Below are positions 1 through 11,201 of a stretch of 64,000 nt of DNA, one piece after another. A program made the translations under genes and the position numbers. Position 1 is the stretch's first letter. The number at the start of each line of letters is the position of its first letter. The notes beneath the pieces were generated by a model that searched no databases, had not been told where the DNA came from, and worked only from the letters and a program-made list of their open reading frames with translations. The stretch is from positions 31,199,951-31,263,950 of the forward strand of contig CM066917.1 in assembly GCA_033964015.1 (NCBI GenBank), read 5' to 3'. This stretch comes from Scolanthus callimorphus (Eukaryota; Cnidaria; Anthozoa; Actiniaria; Edwardsiidae).

Positions 1-838
1 ATTTTTACGGATCTTTTCCACGAATGGTTTGACATAATTGAATATGGTCACGTTTTCAGCGAATTTAGAATACGCATGACGCTTAACATGCAATAAGCAT
101 CGCAGAACATATAACTACTAAGAAATATAACTACCGATGGGTTCTGGAAACTTGTTCATGAAGAAACAGTTGAAGAAACATTCTCACAAATGCTGAATGA
201 AATGTTGAACTGATTTTACCCCAGGCTTATTACTACCAAGGAATAGAGAATCAAGAAAAGCATTAACCGATGCATTTGTTACCTTTGTCCACTTTGTTGT
301 GGGCTTCACGAAGGTTTCTATGAGCTCCTCATGACAGCACAGCACTCATTCAAATTGAGCGAATCAACTCGAGAAAATGCAAATGAAATATGCTGATGCC
401 AAAAACTGTTCCGCCTCGTTGAAACAGCGATCGCTAATTCCAGCGTGAGGCTTCGTTGAATTCTTTCTTAGTACTTCAAAAACAAATGCATATGGTAAAC
501 GTCATGCCGGAGCGTGGAAGCAATCACCATATAAAAGAAGCGGATATAATCGAAATATGGCGGCAAATTGAATAGACTTAACTTTTTATCGCCAAATTTT
601 CTCCTGCAAATCGAAATCTATAATTGTGTCATTTGTATTATGTTAGTAGTCATGGCAACGTTTTGTGGTAAAAAAAATGGGACATATCCTATGTGGGAGC
701 CCTCAATGCCGTAGAACAATGGAGTTTCGTTTCCTTCTTCTTGCATGGATGATAAACCTTATAACGCTTCCCCGTCCGTATTTATTCCCCATGCGTAAGC
801 ACGGTCTATAAATAGTTGGAAGAAAAATAATCTCTGTA
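1..838. other. AT-rich intergenic stretch, no gene seen
   Basis: No convincing exon, RNA gene or repeat boundary was found. Open frames are short and lack splice context. The only signal of note is the A-run just before the tRNA gene, which acts as that gene's terminator on the minus strand. Confidence 0.6.
823..827 (-). terminator. Pol III T-run terminator of tRNA-Arg
   Basis: Five consecutive A on the plus strand, 12 nt past the tRNA 3' end, read as TTTTT on the tRNA strand. Confidence 0.6.
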
Positions 839-911
839 CACCCCCGACGGGACTCGAACCCGCAACCTTCGGCTTAGGAGGCCGACGTCATATCCATTAG
901 ACTACGGAGGC
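839..911 (-). tRNA. tRNA-Arg(CCT)
   Basis: The reverse complement folds as a complete 73-nt cloverleaf. The 7-bp acceptor stem pairs GCCTCCG with CGGGGGT (two G-U pairs). The internal A box is TAGTCTAATGG. The anticodon loop is CTCCTAA, giving anticodon CCT (arginine, AGG codons). The B box GGTTCGAGTCC lies in the T arm, and the discriminator is G. A run of five A on the plus strand (823-827) is a T-run terminator for RNA polymerase III on the minus strand. There is no intron and no SINE-like body follows, so it is more likely a true tRNA gene than a SINE head. Confidence 0.93.
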
Positions 912-1065
912 TCCGACAAACTTTCACCTTGAAATATATGTTTTGATTTTCGGTTGTTTTGGTTTTGAAAAATCTTTGCAAATTCAAAGACAAATCATGG
1001 TGACTGCTCCACAGGTTGCCGTCGCGCAGGTTGCTCTGACACAAAAAGCAGGTCAACGGTTTGGA

Positions 1066-1272
1066 CATTCTCGTATCCAGAGCACCCCAGCTCGTCTGCT
1101 CGCAGGGGCGGGGACATCAATTTAAGTGCCTTCCCTGATTTGGCTGATTTGAACGTGGGGCATGCGCAGAAAGGTGTTTCAACTGTGTATCAAATCTCGC
1201 GCATGCGTCTGTGGCTGTCACCAGAGTCTCCCTCGCGAGGTGACGACCCGGGGAGCTCTGGTTTAGAGAATG
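1066..1272. mobile_element. Mutator-like MITE, family A, copy 1
   Basis: A 207-bp element with inverted ends CATTCTCGTATCCAGAGC and its near-complement ending GAGAATG. It is flanked by a 9-bp target duplication with one mismatch, CGGTTTGGA (1057-1065) and CGGTTTGAA (1273-1281). Further copies lie at 9460, 13019 and 13770. A 9-bp duplication points to the Mutator superfamily. There is no coding capacity. Confidence 0.8.
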
Positions 1273-1393
1273 CGGTTTGAACAGTCAGCTTTGGGTTTGG
1301 GTAGTGATCATCTATAAGAATTAAACAAGCGCTGTCACGATTTTAGTTTAGCACACTTTTAATTGGTGTTATGAAAAACATTCAAATAACTAA

Positions 1394-1897
1394 GGGACTG
1401 TTCGTTAATTACGTCGCAGGGGGGGCTGGTGGTTTTATAGGGGGGGTAAATTTTGCAGAACGTCGAAAAATTTGGGGGTAAATTTTAGAACACGCGAACT
1501 TTTGGGGGGTGCATTTCAGTGTCATGCAAATTTTCAACAGGCTAGGATTGAGATTGAGTGCGATTGCGTGAAACGCAGAACACTGTATTGAATCCGGATG
1601 ATTTCTGCTGAACTTCTCTTCTCTTTTCTTGCCATTTTAGAGCTTGTTCTACCGGTACATCCTCGTCAACAATCGTACTTAATTTAGACACCATTTGGAA
1701 AATAGGAGACTGATACTAGCTCTTGGATTAGCGCGCAGCGGGAGGAGGGTAAAATTTCAAATAGCCGCTTTTCGAAGGGGGTAGAAATTAAAACTACTTT
1801 TTTTGTACGGGGGTAAGTTTTCAGAAAACCTACAAGCAGAAAAAAACACCAGCCCCCCCCCCCCCCCCCCCCCTGCGACGTATTAACGAACAGTCCC
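1394..1897. mobile_element. PIF/Harbinger-type MITE with poly-C end, family B, copy 1
   Basis: A 504-bp element with inverted ends GGGACTGTTCGTTAAT, flanked by TAA on both sides (1391-1393 and 1898-1900). A TWA duplication fits PIF/Harbinger. Just inside the right end is a run of 21 C (1853-1873), mirrored by a G-run inside the left end. A second copy, with a much longer C-run, lies at 53815-55221. Confidence 0.82.
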
Positions 1898-1900
1898 TAA

Positions 1901-2668
1901 TATATAGCCAAAATACTAGTCTAGGTTTGTAAAATAGCCCTAACTACAAAGTGATCATGATTGCAGGCTTCATGGATCTGTTTAAAAACGGATGGAAATC
2001 GATTGAAACAATGAGTTTTTGAATAACAGTTGTTAGGATCACAGGCTACATCAAAATGTGTTTGAAAATATAAATAAAATTTACTGCCACTGCTTATAAG
2101 GATAACATCAAGTTATATTAATAAGTGATTTGGGCATGATTAAATAGAAATTTAATAGAACTATTTCTTTACGAATTTTTTCATATACCACGACAGAAGT
2201 TCATAACCAGAAGTGTCCATCACTCACTGTCGAAAAGAATAACTTGAGGACCTGAGCATTCTTCTTCCCAGAGCCCCCGCGCCGTGTTTGACTATTTGTG
2301 TCATGTCGCGGGGGGCTCTATAAGTGAGTTTGTTGGGGGAGGAGGCGATGGAGGGGATCCTGGGGATCGAGGGGGAGGAGGGGATGGAGTGGGCGGGTAA
2401 GGCAAGTATGCTGAGAGCTGATAACCTACCACCATCTTTTGGGCAGAGTATATAATGAATTTTCAGTGACAGGAAGGGATCAATCTCGCTAAATTATTTG
2501 TATTATTGGCGACTAAAAAGGATTACAAAATTAATTTCATAGACTGAAGAAATAATGATTGTTTGCAGGAGGCAAGCTCAAACATTTTCATAACGAAGAA
2601 AATTTTAATAACCTGTTTATAATCACAAAAATCGGGGTCAAGTGCAAGTAGCATTAGTCGTTGATTTA
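1901..2668. other. Intergenic, diffuse old repeat
   Basis: The sequence on both sides of the family B insertion (about 1325-1393 and 1901-2000) resembles 31995-32100, with the shared order gtcac...cagtCTAGGTTTGT. The MITE therefore appears to have inserted into an older dispersed repeat. A G-rich purine tract lies at about 2310-2400. No exon was seen. Confidence 0.4.
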
Positions 2669-2701
2669 GACCCCGTCCACACGTGTAGTGTGGACGGGGT
2701 C
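2669..2701. mobile_element. 33-bp TWA-flanked inverted-repeat remnant (micro-MITE)
   Basis: Only two facing ends, GACCCCGTCCACAC and GTGTGGACGGGGTC, separated by a few bases and bordered by TTA on both sides (2666-2668, 2702-2704). The ends resemble those of the 388-bp element at 7317. This looks like an internally deleted PIF/Harbinger-type copy reduced to its tips. Confidence 0.6.
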
Positions 2702-2704
2702 TTA

Positions 2705-4470
2705 GCCGCAATGCAATCTCGGAACTTGTCTGATTCAAATAAGGGTGCTTTTTGATATGTATTAAAGTAGCAATTTGCACCGATTGGTGTTTGAGAAAAG
2801 TATAAGGGCTATGTCACGGTTGTTTAAACGAAATATTATTAAATACGACCAGTCATCTAAATACACTTATTTCAGAAAAGATTGCATCGTCACAACTGTC
2901 TGTTGTCAGTGCCCGAGATGCGCCATGGGGGCAAATAGGTAGTAACCTAAACCACCGAATCATGGACACTGGTTTTTAGGATAAATAGTCATACATCCAC
3001 ACTGCTTATGCCGAATGATTCTACAATACATCACTATTCTACAATACATCACTCACAAGAGATTTTGCACTGGGAATTTCGAGAATTTCTTTTCGTTTGT
3101 TTCTCCCATGATGCATCGCGGGCTACAACAGACAGTTGTGATGGTGAAACCTTTTCTGAAATAGGTGTATATAACTCGGGATCCTATGTTATACTATTCA
3201 ATTTAAACTTAGAAAGAAAAAGAGCTGTTTATGCCGGTTAATCAGATGTGAGGATACTTTTAATAAGATGATAATAAGAACTATGCGAATTTAAGATCAC
3301 GTAAAAGTCAACATCGGCATTAAGTAGAAGCAAACCAATAACAGATAAAACAAATAAACACGGCAACTTTCATTTCACAGATATGTGATTAGTTTTTTAG
3401 TTGGTTTAAAAATTTCATCTAGATTATAATCAATCTTTATTAGATTGATCGAAGCACGGCATTCGTTATTATATTTCGTTTCAACAGGTTCGTGAAGCCA
3501 CAAGAACTTGGTATCTTAGGCCATTAATCTTATGGATGACGATTTATGTAGTTATCGGTCGCACAAAGATAGTAATTGCTATAGGGAACTTAGCGTTTTA
3601 TCTATAATAGGCATTTATTAATATCTTTTCTTTACTTAGCGCTATTTTGCCTCGGCAAACATATCTCGGGATTTGGTAAATACTGATAATGACAAATATA
3701 TCATAGAGAACTCTTTCTTCTCAAAGTTTGTTTCAAAGTTTGGACCTTCGAGAACAGAACTAAACTGAAACCTTGAAACAGAACTAAACTGTGTCATACT
3801 CATTCAACAAAGGTGAGCTTTTGCCATTTTTTAAATCATTCTCTTTCAATTTTCCCCGCTTCATTTACACCAAGAAAGCTCTTCCTTCAGTTCCTTAAAT
3901 TGTTCTGAATTTTGTAGAAGATATGGAAATTTCGACAAAATGATTTTGCCTGCAATTAAGACTTGATCCAGATTTAAAAGAGATGCATCGACCTTTTTCT
4001 CGCGAAATTGTGTAAGGCAACGTCGAAAGCGCAATTTGATTTTGTGACGAGAAAGAACTTTCTAAAACCCAACTTTCCCAAAATGCACTGCCGATAGAAG
4101 TTAGAGAAAACAAGCGAGTGATGCCTTGGTTAATGGTGTGGGACTAACTTTGAAGCGGGCGCACATTGTATCCCGCCTCTCCGCAATAGCCGCTTCACAG
4201 TGAACACCGGGCCAGATATTTACGCCCTTCGCTGAAAATTTTCAAGGGCTACGGTGAAATATCGGGTAAGCCCTGCGTAAACAAAGCCAGTATATTCAAT
4301 AACGGATCTAATAAGACTATGTCTGATGGCGGAGCGCCAATTTTACCACGCCCATTTTGGTAGGCTTCTTCTTTGACCAAAAGTCCGCGTGAAATCGTTT
4401 TATATTTATTACCATTTTTATCATATTGTATATTGTTTTATATTGTATTGTTTTATATTATTTATTTCAG
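2705..4470. other. Non-coding stretch upstream of the secreted-protein exon
   Basis: AT-rich sequence with no convincing exon or element. An A/T-rich pyrimidine tract from about 4400 leads into the acceptor-like TTTATTTCAG ending at 4470. Confidence 0.5.
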
Positions 4471-6634
4471 ATGAAGTTTCTCGTGGTTATCCTTGTGGTC
4501 ACCTCTCTCTTGGGCAACAGTCTTGGTTGCTTAACTTTACCCGGTATTGTGAACTAAAACTGGTTTCTGTCCCAGAGCTACTAGACATGCGCAACTCTCC
4601 TGAATTTCACAAGAATTTGTTTTACCAGCCTAGCTCCCAGATAAAAGGTTCTCCCAGATAAAGGGTTCTTCCAGATAAGAGATCTCTCAGAGTCTCAGAT
4701 AATGGATCTCTGAGATAAAGGCTCACACAGAGAGCACTCTCCTATATAAGAGTTCTCCCAGATAAGGGCTCTACCACATAAGGGCTCTCACAAATAAGGG
4801 ATCTCCCAAGTAAGGGACCTCCCAGATAAGGGTTCTCCCAGATAAGGGTTCTACCACATAAGGGCCCTCACAAATAAGAGCTCTCCCAAGTAAGGGACCT
4901 CCCAAGTAAGGGACCTCCCAGATAAGGGTTCTCCCAGATAAGGGTTCTACCACATAGGGGCCCTCACAAATAAGAGTTCTCCCAAGTAAGGGATCTCCTA
5001 GATAAGGGTTCTCCCAAGTAAGGGACCTCCCAGATAAGGGTTCTCCAGATAAGGGTTCTCCAGATAAGGGTTCTCCCAGATAAGGGTTCTCCCAGATAAG
5101 GGTTCTCCCAGATAAGGGTTCTCCCAGATAAGGGTTCTCCCAGATAAGGGTTCTCACAGATAAGGGTTCTCCCAGATAAGGGTTCTCCCAGAAAAGGGTT
5201 CTCCCAGATAAGGGTTCTCACAGATAAGGGTTCTCCCAGATAAGGGTTCTCCTAGATAAGGGTTCTCCTAGATAAGGGTTCTCCCAGATAAGGGTTCTCC
5301 CAGATAAGGGTTCTCCCAGATAAGGGTTCTCCCAGATAAGGGTTCTCCCAGATAAGGGTTCTCCCAGATAAGGCTCTCCTAGATAAGGGCTCTACCACAT
5401 AAGGGCTCTCCCAAGTAAGGGCTCTCCCAGATAAGGGCTCTCCCAGATAAGGGTTCTCCTAGATAAGGGCTCTCCTAGATAAGGGCTCTACCACATAAGG
5501 GCTCTCCCAAGAAAGGGTTCTCCTAAATAAGCGGCCTCCTAGATAACAGCTCTCCGAAATAAGGGGCTTTCCCAGATTAAGGGCTCTCCCAGATAACGGC
5601 TCTCCAAACTAACGGCTTTCCTAGATAAGAGCTCTCCTAGATAAGAGCTACCCTGATATGGTCTTTCCTAGATAAGAGATCTCCAACATGAGCGCAATTA
5701 AAGGGTCTACCAAATAAGGGCTCTACTAAATAAGAACTCTTCCAAATAAGGGCTCCCCCAGATAAGAGCTTTCCCAGATAAGGGCTCTCCCGAGTAAGGG
5801 CTCTCCCAGATAACGGCTCTCCAGAATGAGGGTTCTCTCTGATAAAGGCTCTCTCACATAAGGGTTCTCCAATATATAAGGGCTCTTCCAGAGGCTCTCC
5901 CAATAAAAGGGCTCTCTCAGATAAGGGCTCCCCCAGATAACGGCTCTCCAGAATGAGGGTTCTCTCTGATAAAGGCTCTCTCACATAAGGGTTCTCCAAT
6001 ATATAAGGGCTCTTCCAGAGGCTCTCCCAATAAAAGGGCTCTCTCAGATAAGGTTTCTCCCAGATAAGGCCGGCTCTCCCAGATAAGGGTTCTCCCAGAT
6101 AAGGGATCTACTCAGACAAGGGCTCTCCCAGATAAGGACTCTACCACATAAGGGCTCTCCCAGATAAGGACTCTACCACATAAGGGCTCTCCAAGATAAG
6201 GTATAAAAGACCTGTCGATTTGCCGACGTTCAAAACTTCCTTTTTACGAAATCCCCCTTACCTTATTTGGAAGGTCTGTAAGTATTTTTCCTCATATCTT
6301 AGCGAAAAAAGCAGGAAAATTCAACAAAACTTGTAGACACTTTGAACACCACAGGCAGCCCGCGCGGATTTTCCATAAAAACGACAGCACATTCTTGATA
6401 TGGGAACACAAATAAATGTGCACGCACACAAACCGAGGGCAGATAATGGCTAAATTTTGTTGTATGTTTGTTTGTCACAGAGAATGTAATGAAAGTTGGA
6501 ATAAAGCCTGGGAAAATAGAGGTTTCAGTAGATGTAATATCAATGAATCTGCAGCTTCATGGATCAATATTTGATATGACTTTAGAGGGAAACACGGATT
6601 TCGTTTGGTTCAAGACATTTAAATATGAAAAGAG
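4471..6634 (+). CDS. Probable small secreted protein, two exons, 3' part not found
   Basis: Exon 4471-4543 starts at an ATG directly after an acceptor-like TTTATTTCAG. It encodes a textbook signal peptide, MKFLVVILVVTSLLGNSLGC, and ends in phase 1 at CCCG/gtattg, a weak donor. Exon 6481-6634 follows TTTGTCACAG and is open in the matching phase. It reads about 50 residues, starting ENVMKVGIKPGKIEVSV and ending FVWFKTFKYEKR, up to a strong AGAG/gtaggt donor. The intron of about 1.9 kb is mostly a minisatellite. The second exon alternates hydrophobic and polar residues like a beta-rich domain. An ML/GM2-activator-type fold is conceivable but not supported by any clear motif. No later exon was identified, so the gene may be broken or may continue unrecognised. 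Confidence 0.4.
4637..6201. repeat. Minisatellite, 16-bp unit rich in GATA sites
   Basis: About 1.56 kb of head-to-tail copies of CAGATAAGGGTTCTCC and variants (CACATAAGGGCTCTAC, CAAGTAAGGGACCTCC). That is close to one hundred units, most regular at 5030-5370. Most units hold AGATAAG, the WGATAR consensus bound by GATA zinc-finger factors. Two larger duplications are nested inside: a block of about 112 bp repeated at 5814 and 5942, and a block of about 80-90 bp repeated near 4771, 4850 and 4949. Because 16 is not a multiple of 3, all three minus-strand frames stay open with a 16-residue period; these are not genes. Confidence 0.95.
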
Positions 6635-6700
6635 GTAGGTATTCTAAGTGTTCCTTCCCAAATAAAAGTGAGAAAATACACACTACCACTGTATGCATTG

Positions 6701-6907
6701 CTACGCGACCTCGAAATTAAATTGCGATGGGCGATTTTTAGCTGTCAATCAAACCAAAACGCTGGATTCGGCCACTTCAGTGGGTCGAAATTGATTGCCA
6801 TATCAATCAAAATGGTTCTAAGCTATCCTTCGGCTCCCTTGCCTCGAATGTTTTTAAACTTTCTGCGTAAAATCGCCAATCGCAACAGTGAATTTTGAGG
6901 TTGCCAT
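6701..6907. mobile_element. MITE-like inverted repeat
   Basis: The ends GCGACCTCGAAATT...GCGATGGGCGATTTT and AAAATCGCCAATCGC...GAGGTTGC are imperfect inverse complements about 35 bp long around a spacer of about 130 bp. No clear target duplication was read, so the class is unknown. Confidence 0.55.
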
Positions 6908-7316
6908 GCATATGGTAATAAAAAATTGGGAGTACGGAAATTGGACGATTTCTTTCCCACCAGGTCAAAGTATGCAAACGTGGTGTAGTAATAAAAATGA
7001 GCTGCAAGAGTAGGGGCGTGGTACGATTACCATAGGGGTTTTTATTTCCTATCCGACCCTCGCACAACAACAACGAGGACGTCGGTGTATCACTGAGCTT
7101 GGTCTATTCGTTTGTTTCTGTCTCATATTCTGCAACAGTTTTGAAATCACCATTGCATTTTAACTTTGATAGGAGCCAACTCACATCTATCTGGAATTAT
7201 ATCAAACAAATTAAAATGATGACAAAATTGCCAGCAGTGTTCACGTTCTCGCCAGAACGTCCTTTCAGATGAAAACGTTTGAAATGCATTTCATTTCATC
7301 AAAAACATATAACTTA

Positions 7317-7704
7317 GGCCCCATCCACACTACGCCGGCTAAATTTGAAAACGGCTAATTTGTTATACGGTTGTGCCTTCCGTCCACACTACGCCAGCTA
7401 AATTTCCCACCGAAAACGGAGCTTTTCGAAAACGCTACCGAAAGTGGCTAAATTTGAAAACGCCGGCTACGCGTTTTAGTGTGGACGGCGAAAACGGATC
7501 TTTTCGAAAACTATGACGTCGTACCACACGTCTGTGAGGAAATTATGACCGCGGGCTCTCGTTTTTCTTTTTCGCACATGCGCTTAGCTGACGTTTTTGT
7601 ACGTTTTCACATTTAGCCGGCGTAGTGTGGACAGAAAATATTTGTTCCGTTTTCGAGGCAAATTAGCCGTTTTCAAATTTAGCCGGCGTAGTGTGGACGG
7701 TGCC
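7317..7704. mobile_element. PIF/Harbinger-type MITE, family C
   Basis: A 388-bp element with inverted ends of about 45 bp, starting GGCCCCATCCACACTACGCC and ending in the near-complement GGCGTAGTGTGGACGGTGCC. TTA flanks both sides (7314-7316 and 7705-7707). The inner end sequence (GCCGGCTAAATTTGAAAACG) recurs inside the element, so the subterminal region has been duplicated. Non-coding. Confidence 0.82.
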
Positions 7705-7769
7705 TTAGTTGAAATATGTAACGGCGAACCAAGCTGTGGAATATTCGTGGTGAGTTTATGACCATATTT

Positions 7770-8100
7770 GGTAAATAAGGGAAGTGGTCAAAACATATGT
7801 ACTCGAATGGGACCCGATGGGGTGGTGTATACCGCAACCAACCTTGTTTTAGGAAAAAATGGCCATTTTTAAATGCGAATATCTCGTAAAATAATAAATG
7901 AATACAAACGATAGGCTCAGCACCGTCTTCATTATAGTGAGAGCAACGCAACCATGTATTAAAATCCAACACCCCTTACTTGAGCATGGAGAAAATGGGC
8001 ATTGAAAAAACGGTGGGTAGGTACAACCCGGGACCTACCACCTCCCACGATAATATCGGGTCCCGTTCGAGTACAAATGTTTTGACCGCTTCCTAAATGA
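7770..8100. mobile_element. Inverted-repeat element next to family C MITE
   Basis: The left arm AGTGGTCAAAACATATGTAC...GAATGGGACCCGAT is matched in reverse by ATCGGGTCCCGTTC...AAATGTTTTGACC at the right. Arms are about 45 bp with a 240-bp spacer. No clear target duplication was read. Confidence 0.55.
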
Positions 8101-8104
8101 ACTC

Positions 8105-9459
8105 TCGCCTGCTTACCAAGCAGGTTTTCTTTTCATAATATTTCATTTTTCGCTCAAATAAAGTAGAGCAACAGTGGTAAGTGATAATATACTAACATTT
8201 AACATCTTGAAGTCTTGCAACAACATTATTTTCAAAATCTGTTCACTTGTTTTTTCTGCGAATATTCCGCAGCTTGGCACTAAAGCAATGTATGTTTGTT
8301 ACATGTTTCAACTCACTTTTATGTTTCTGATTTCATACATTCGCACGTGCTTGCATTGTGTCCTGTAATCAAATGTATTGTTCTCTGCCGTTGTCGTCCT
8401 CGTTGCCGTCGTCGCAGCTTTAGGTCTCTATAGACCGATCCCGTCTTCGCATTAATTAATCACCAAACAATAGGACGTTTTCCCTAAAGAATTTAAAATG
8501 TCCGAGCAACGAACTCGAAATTCGAAGATTTTAAATTAATTCTTCAGCTTTTCGCGACGAAAATATAAAACCCATATACTATGAGCAAACTTCTAACACT
8601 TTCCTGCAATCGGTGTATAAAGATCGGACACATGCTTAATTGCGTTTTTTCTTAATTCATTTTCAGAATGACATGTGGTGAGTTATCAGCTCTTATTGGA
8701 GGCAGCGCCGGCGCTTGTGACGTGATAAACGTCACGAAATTCACGTTTGATTTGCAAATCTTGCAGTTTTTCACAAACCTAATTAAGGTGATTTACGAAC
8801 ATCTTACAATTCTTTTTCTTTTATCTCCTTAAAACTAAACTACATCTCTGTAGCACAAAAAGATCCATAAAGCATCGCAAAAAGGGAATGACTTCAGTAG
8901 AGTGTTTGATATTAGTGTCAAAATAATTTGTATGTGAGTTTTTTTTTATTACTTTCATGCCTCATTTGCACCTCCCCGAAACAAAATTCATTTGCACCTC
9001 CCGATACAAAACTCGTTTGTACCTCACCCGACACAAAACACAGAATTCTTATGCCATACCACCCCTTCTATGACTGAAAATAAGAGTCCCCCCCTCCTGG
9101 ATAAAGTAAGAAGAACACCTAATTAACTACTTACCCTTGAGGTAATGAGGTATCAAAACGTTGATTAGAGTCAAAGTTCTAGCACCTATTGTTATTGTTG
9201 ACATACATTTTTCACAGTTATGTTTACAGATTTTAAGAGGTTATATTTGGGTTTAATAGTGCCTACAAAATGGCCAAGAAGAGAGTTGTAGCATCTTCTT
9301 TTGTTATTGTTATATTAAAATGAGACATTGCCCCCCCCCCCCTTCTTCACTGAGTAATCTTAGACGTTGTCCCCCCTCTTTCATGGCATAAATTAAAGTT
9401 ATGCCCCCCTCTGGATTCTCTCTGGATCCCCCCCCCCCCACTTCGTCTGCTCACAGGGG
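8105..9459. other. Intergenic, low complexity, no gene seen
   Basis: AT-rich sequence with several C-runs (9331-9342, 9429-9439). The text around 8960-9120 repeats short phrases such as TTTGCACCTCCCGA and resembles decayed repeat. No exon or RNA gene was recognised. Confidence 0.5.
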
Positions 9460-9641
9460 CATTCTCGTACCCAGAGCTCCCCGACTCGTCTGCTCACAGG
9501 GGAGGCCCTGAGAGCATCATTCGAGGGCCGTTGCTGATTGGCTGATTTTGAGCGTTTTTTTAATCTCGCGCATGCGGCAGTGGCTGTCACCCGAGCCTCC
9601 CCCGCGAGCTTACGAGCCGGGGAGCTCTGGTTTCGAGAATG
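9460..9641. mobile_element. Mutator-like MITE, family A, copy 2
   Basis: The ends CATTCTCGTACCCAGAGC and GGAGCTCTGGTTTCGAGAATG match the other family A copies. At 182 bp this is the shortest complete copy. The flanks differ, so the target duplication has decayed or been lost. Confidence 0.75.
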
Positions 9642-10013
9642 ACTCCAACTAGGCTTATTAGTTATGTTCGTCTTTTCAGAGGGATGTCAACTTAGATGTA
9701 ACGCTCACAGTCTCAACTCCTCAGCATGGTCCCACTTGCATTACCTGGCGTGGCAAAGCAAAGCGGTCCTAAATCATGCACTGAAATCATGCAACTCCTA
9801 TATTATAACTTTTCACGTTATTAGAACTGTAGTTTTGTTTTTCTTCCGCTATTTTGTTGGGTATTTTTTTGGATATGATATAATACTACCAGGTATTTTT
9901 TGAGGGTTGAAAAATCCGCGGGTACTTCTGTTAGGCTAGTTAAAAATCAAGATACTGCTTCTGGGAAACATAATCGGACGGGCATCATGTGTATGCTGGT
10001 ATTAAATAGTCTT

Positions 10014-10208
10014 TTTTAAGCAATAAAAGTACTTTCCGCGTGCTCTCTGCTTTCTTACAAACACGAGGGGGATGTTGGGAGAACTGATCAAAACTTGAAA
10101 GACACGAGCCGAAGGCGAGTGTCTTTCAAGTTTGATCAGTTCAACCAACATTCCCCGAGTGTTGTAAGAAACCAGAGAGCACGAAGAAAGTATTTTCATT
10201 GCTTTTAG
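10014..10208. mobile_element. Near-perfect palindrome, fold-back element
   Basis: Two arms of about 90 bp face each other around a tiny centre (GAGCCGAAGGCGAG near 10100). Matching pairs include CTTGAAAGACACGAG with its complement CGAGTGTCTTTCAAG, and GTGCTCTCTG with CAGAGAGCAC. Transcribed RNA would form a long hairpin. Non-coding. Confidence 0.7.
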
Positions 10209-10960
10209 AAAATAACATACACACGCGCGACAGCGTTGCGTGACAATCGTGTTTCTCAGGTCTCTTACAAACACGCTTTTTAACCAATCAGAATGCGCAC
10301 ATTCACAATACAACATAGGTGTTATTTTCTAATAGGCTATAAAAGTTAGGTATATTTTTATCCTTCTGTCAGGTATCAAATTTTGGGAGCAGGAATTTTT
10401 TTGGGTATAAAATGTATGGCTCAGGTATTTTTTGGGGTAAGAAATTTGGAACTCAGTCGGACCCCCCCCCCCCCCCCCTCGTCATTTTTATATCCGAGTA
10501 CCCCCTGGGCCTCTCATAGTTCCCACTATTTCTCTTGCATTATGTCACCAAGTCTACTATTCTACTGTTATTGACACAGATAATAATAATGAAAAAGACA
10601 TCCGTAAAAATAAATCGGTCTGTTAATATAGGGACAATTCAATAACATAGTCAGGATGTCTACTCCGAGTGGCTATTGGTAAATGACATGTATTAGAATA
10701 GAGAAGTGGTATATACAGCGCTATACACTTGAGTGGACTGGTAAAATAAAGCGGTGTTGGTGGGTAGTTGGTCCGAGCTAGCCCTGTAACTGACAGTAAC
10801 GAAATAAATACACTCCACGATTAGCACATGTTAACTGCGGGTAGTGGTGTCTACAGCTATTGTATGTAAGGAACGAAGAATTATAGAAATAAACTTACAG
10901 ATTGCTGTAATCTACATCGTGCCATAACCTCAACCCAAGAGTGGATTAACAAAAGTTAGA
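10209..10960. other. Intergenic, no gene seen
   Basis: Contains a C-run (10464-10479) and phrases related to other poly-C/G elements in the window (GGTATTTTTTGGGGTA). No exon was recognised. Confidence 0.4.
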
Positions 10961-10962
10961 AG

Positions 10963-11020
10963 TAATATTTCAAATCCGACAATGAGGACTGGACCGTATT
11001 TCAAGTCCGCAGCAATTAGT
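10963..11020. repeat. Dispersed repeat also present inverted at 44165-44245
   Basis: The phrase AATCCGACAATGAGGACTGG with its continuation (ACCGTATTTCAAGTCCGCAG) occurs in reverse complement at about 44190-44235. Two copies in opposite orientation about 33 kb apart indicate an interspersed repeat. Confidence 0.6.
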
Positions 11021-11201
11021 TCCAGTCCGAGGCGGAGTATTCGAATGCTCAGGTTCGAATGTTCGTATATCCAATACACATCAAATAGAGATATCCTACC
11101 TTATCTTCGCGACTTAAAGGTTTTTCGATTGATCTGCGATTTTATTTTAGGCTGGATCTCACAACTGTTTGCGTGGCGAGAAAGTGGGAACCCTGTGGAT
11201 G

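Noticed and set aside
4771..5999. Three overlapping minus-strand frames with a repetitive GEPLSGRTLIWENPYL pattern
   Set aside because: They are the 16-bp minisatellite read in all three frames; the 16-residue period is arithmetic, not protein evolution.
4637..6201. Possible CRISPR-like array
   Set aside because: The units are contiguous with no unique spacers, the setting is a eukaryotic intron, and no cas genes are present.
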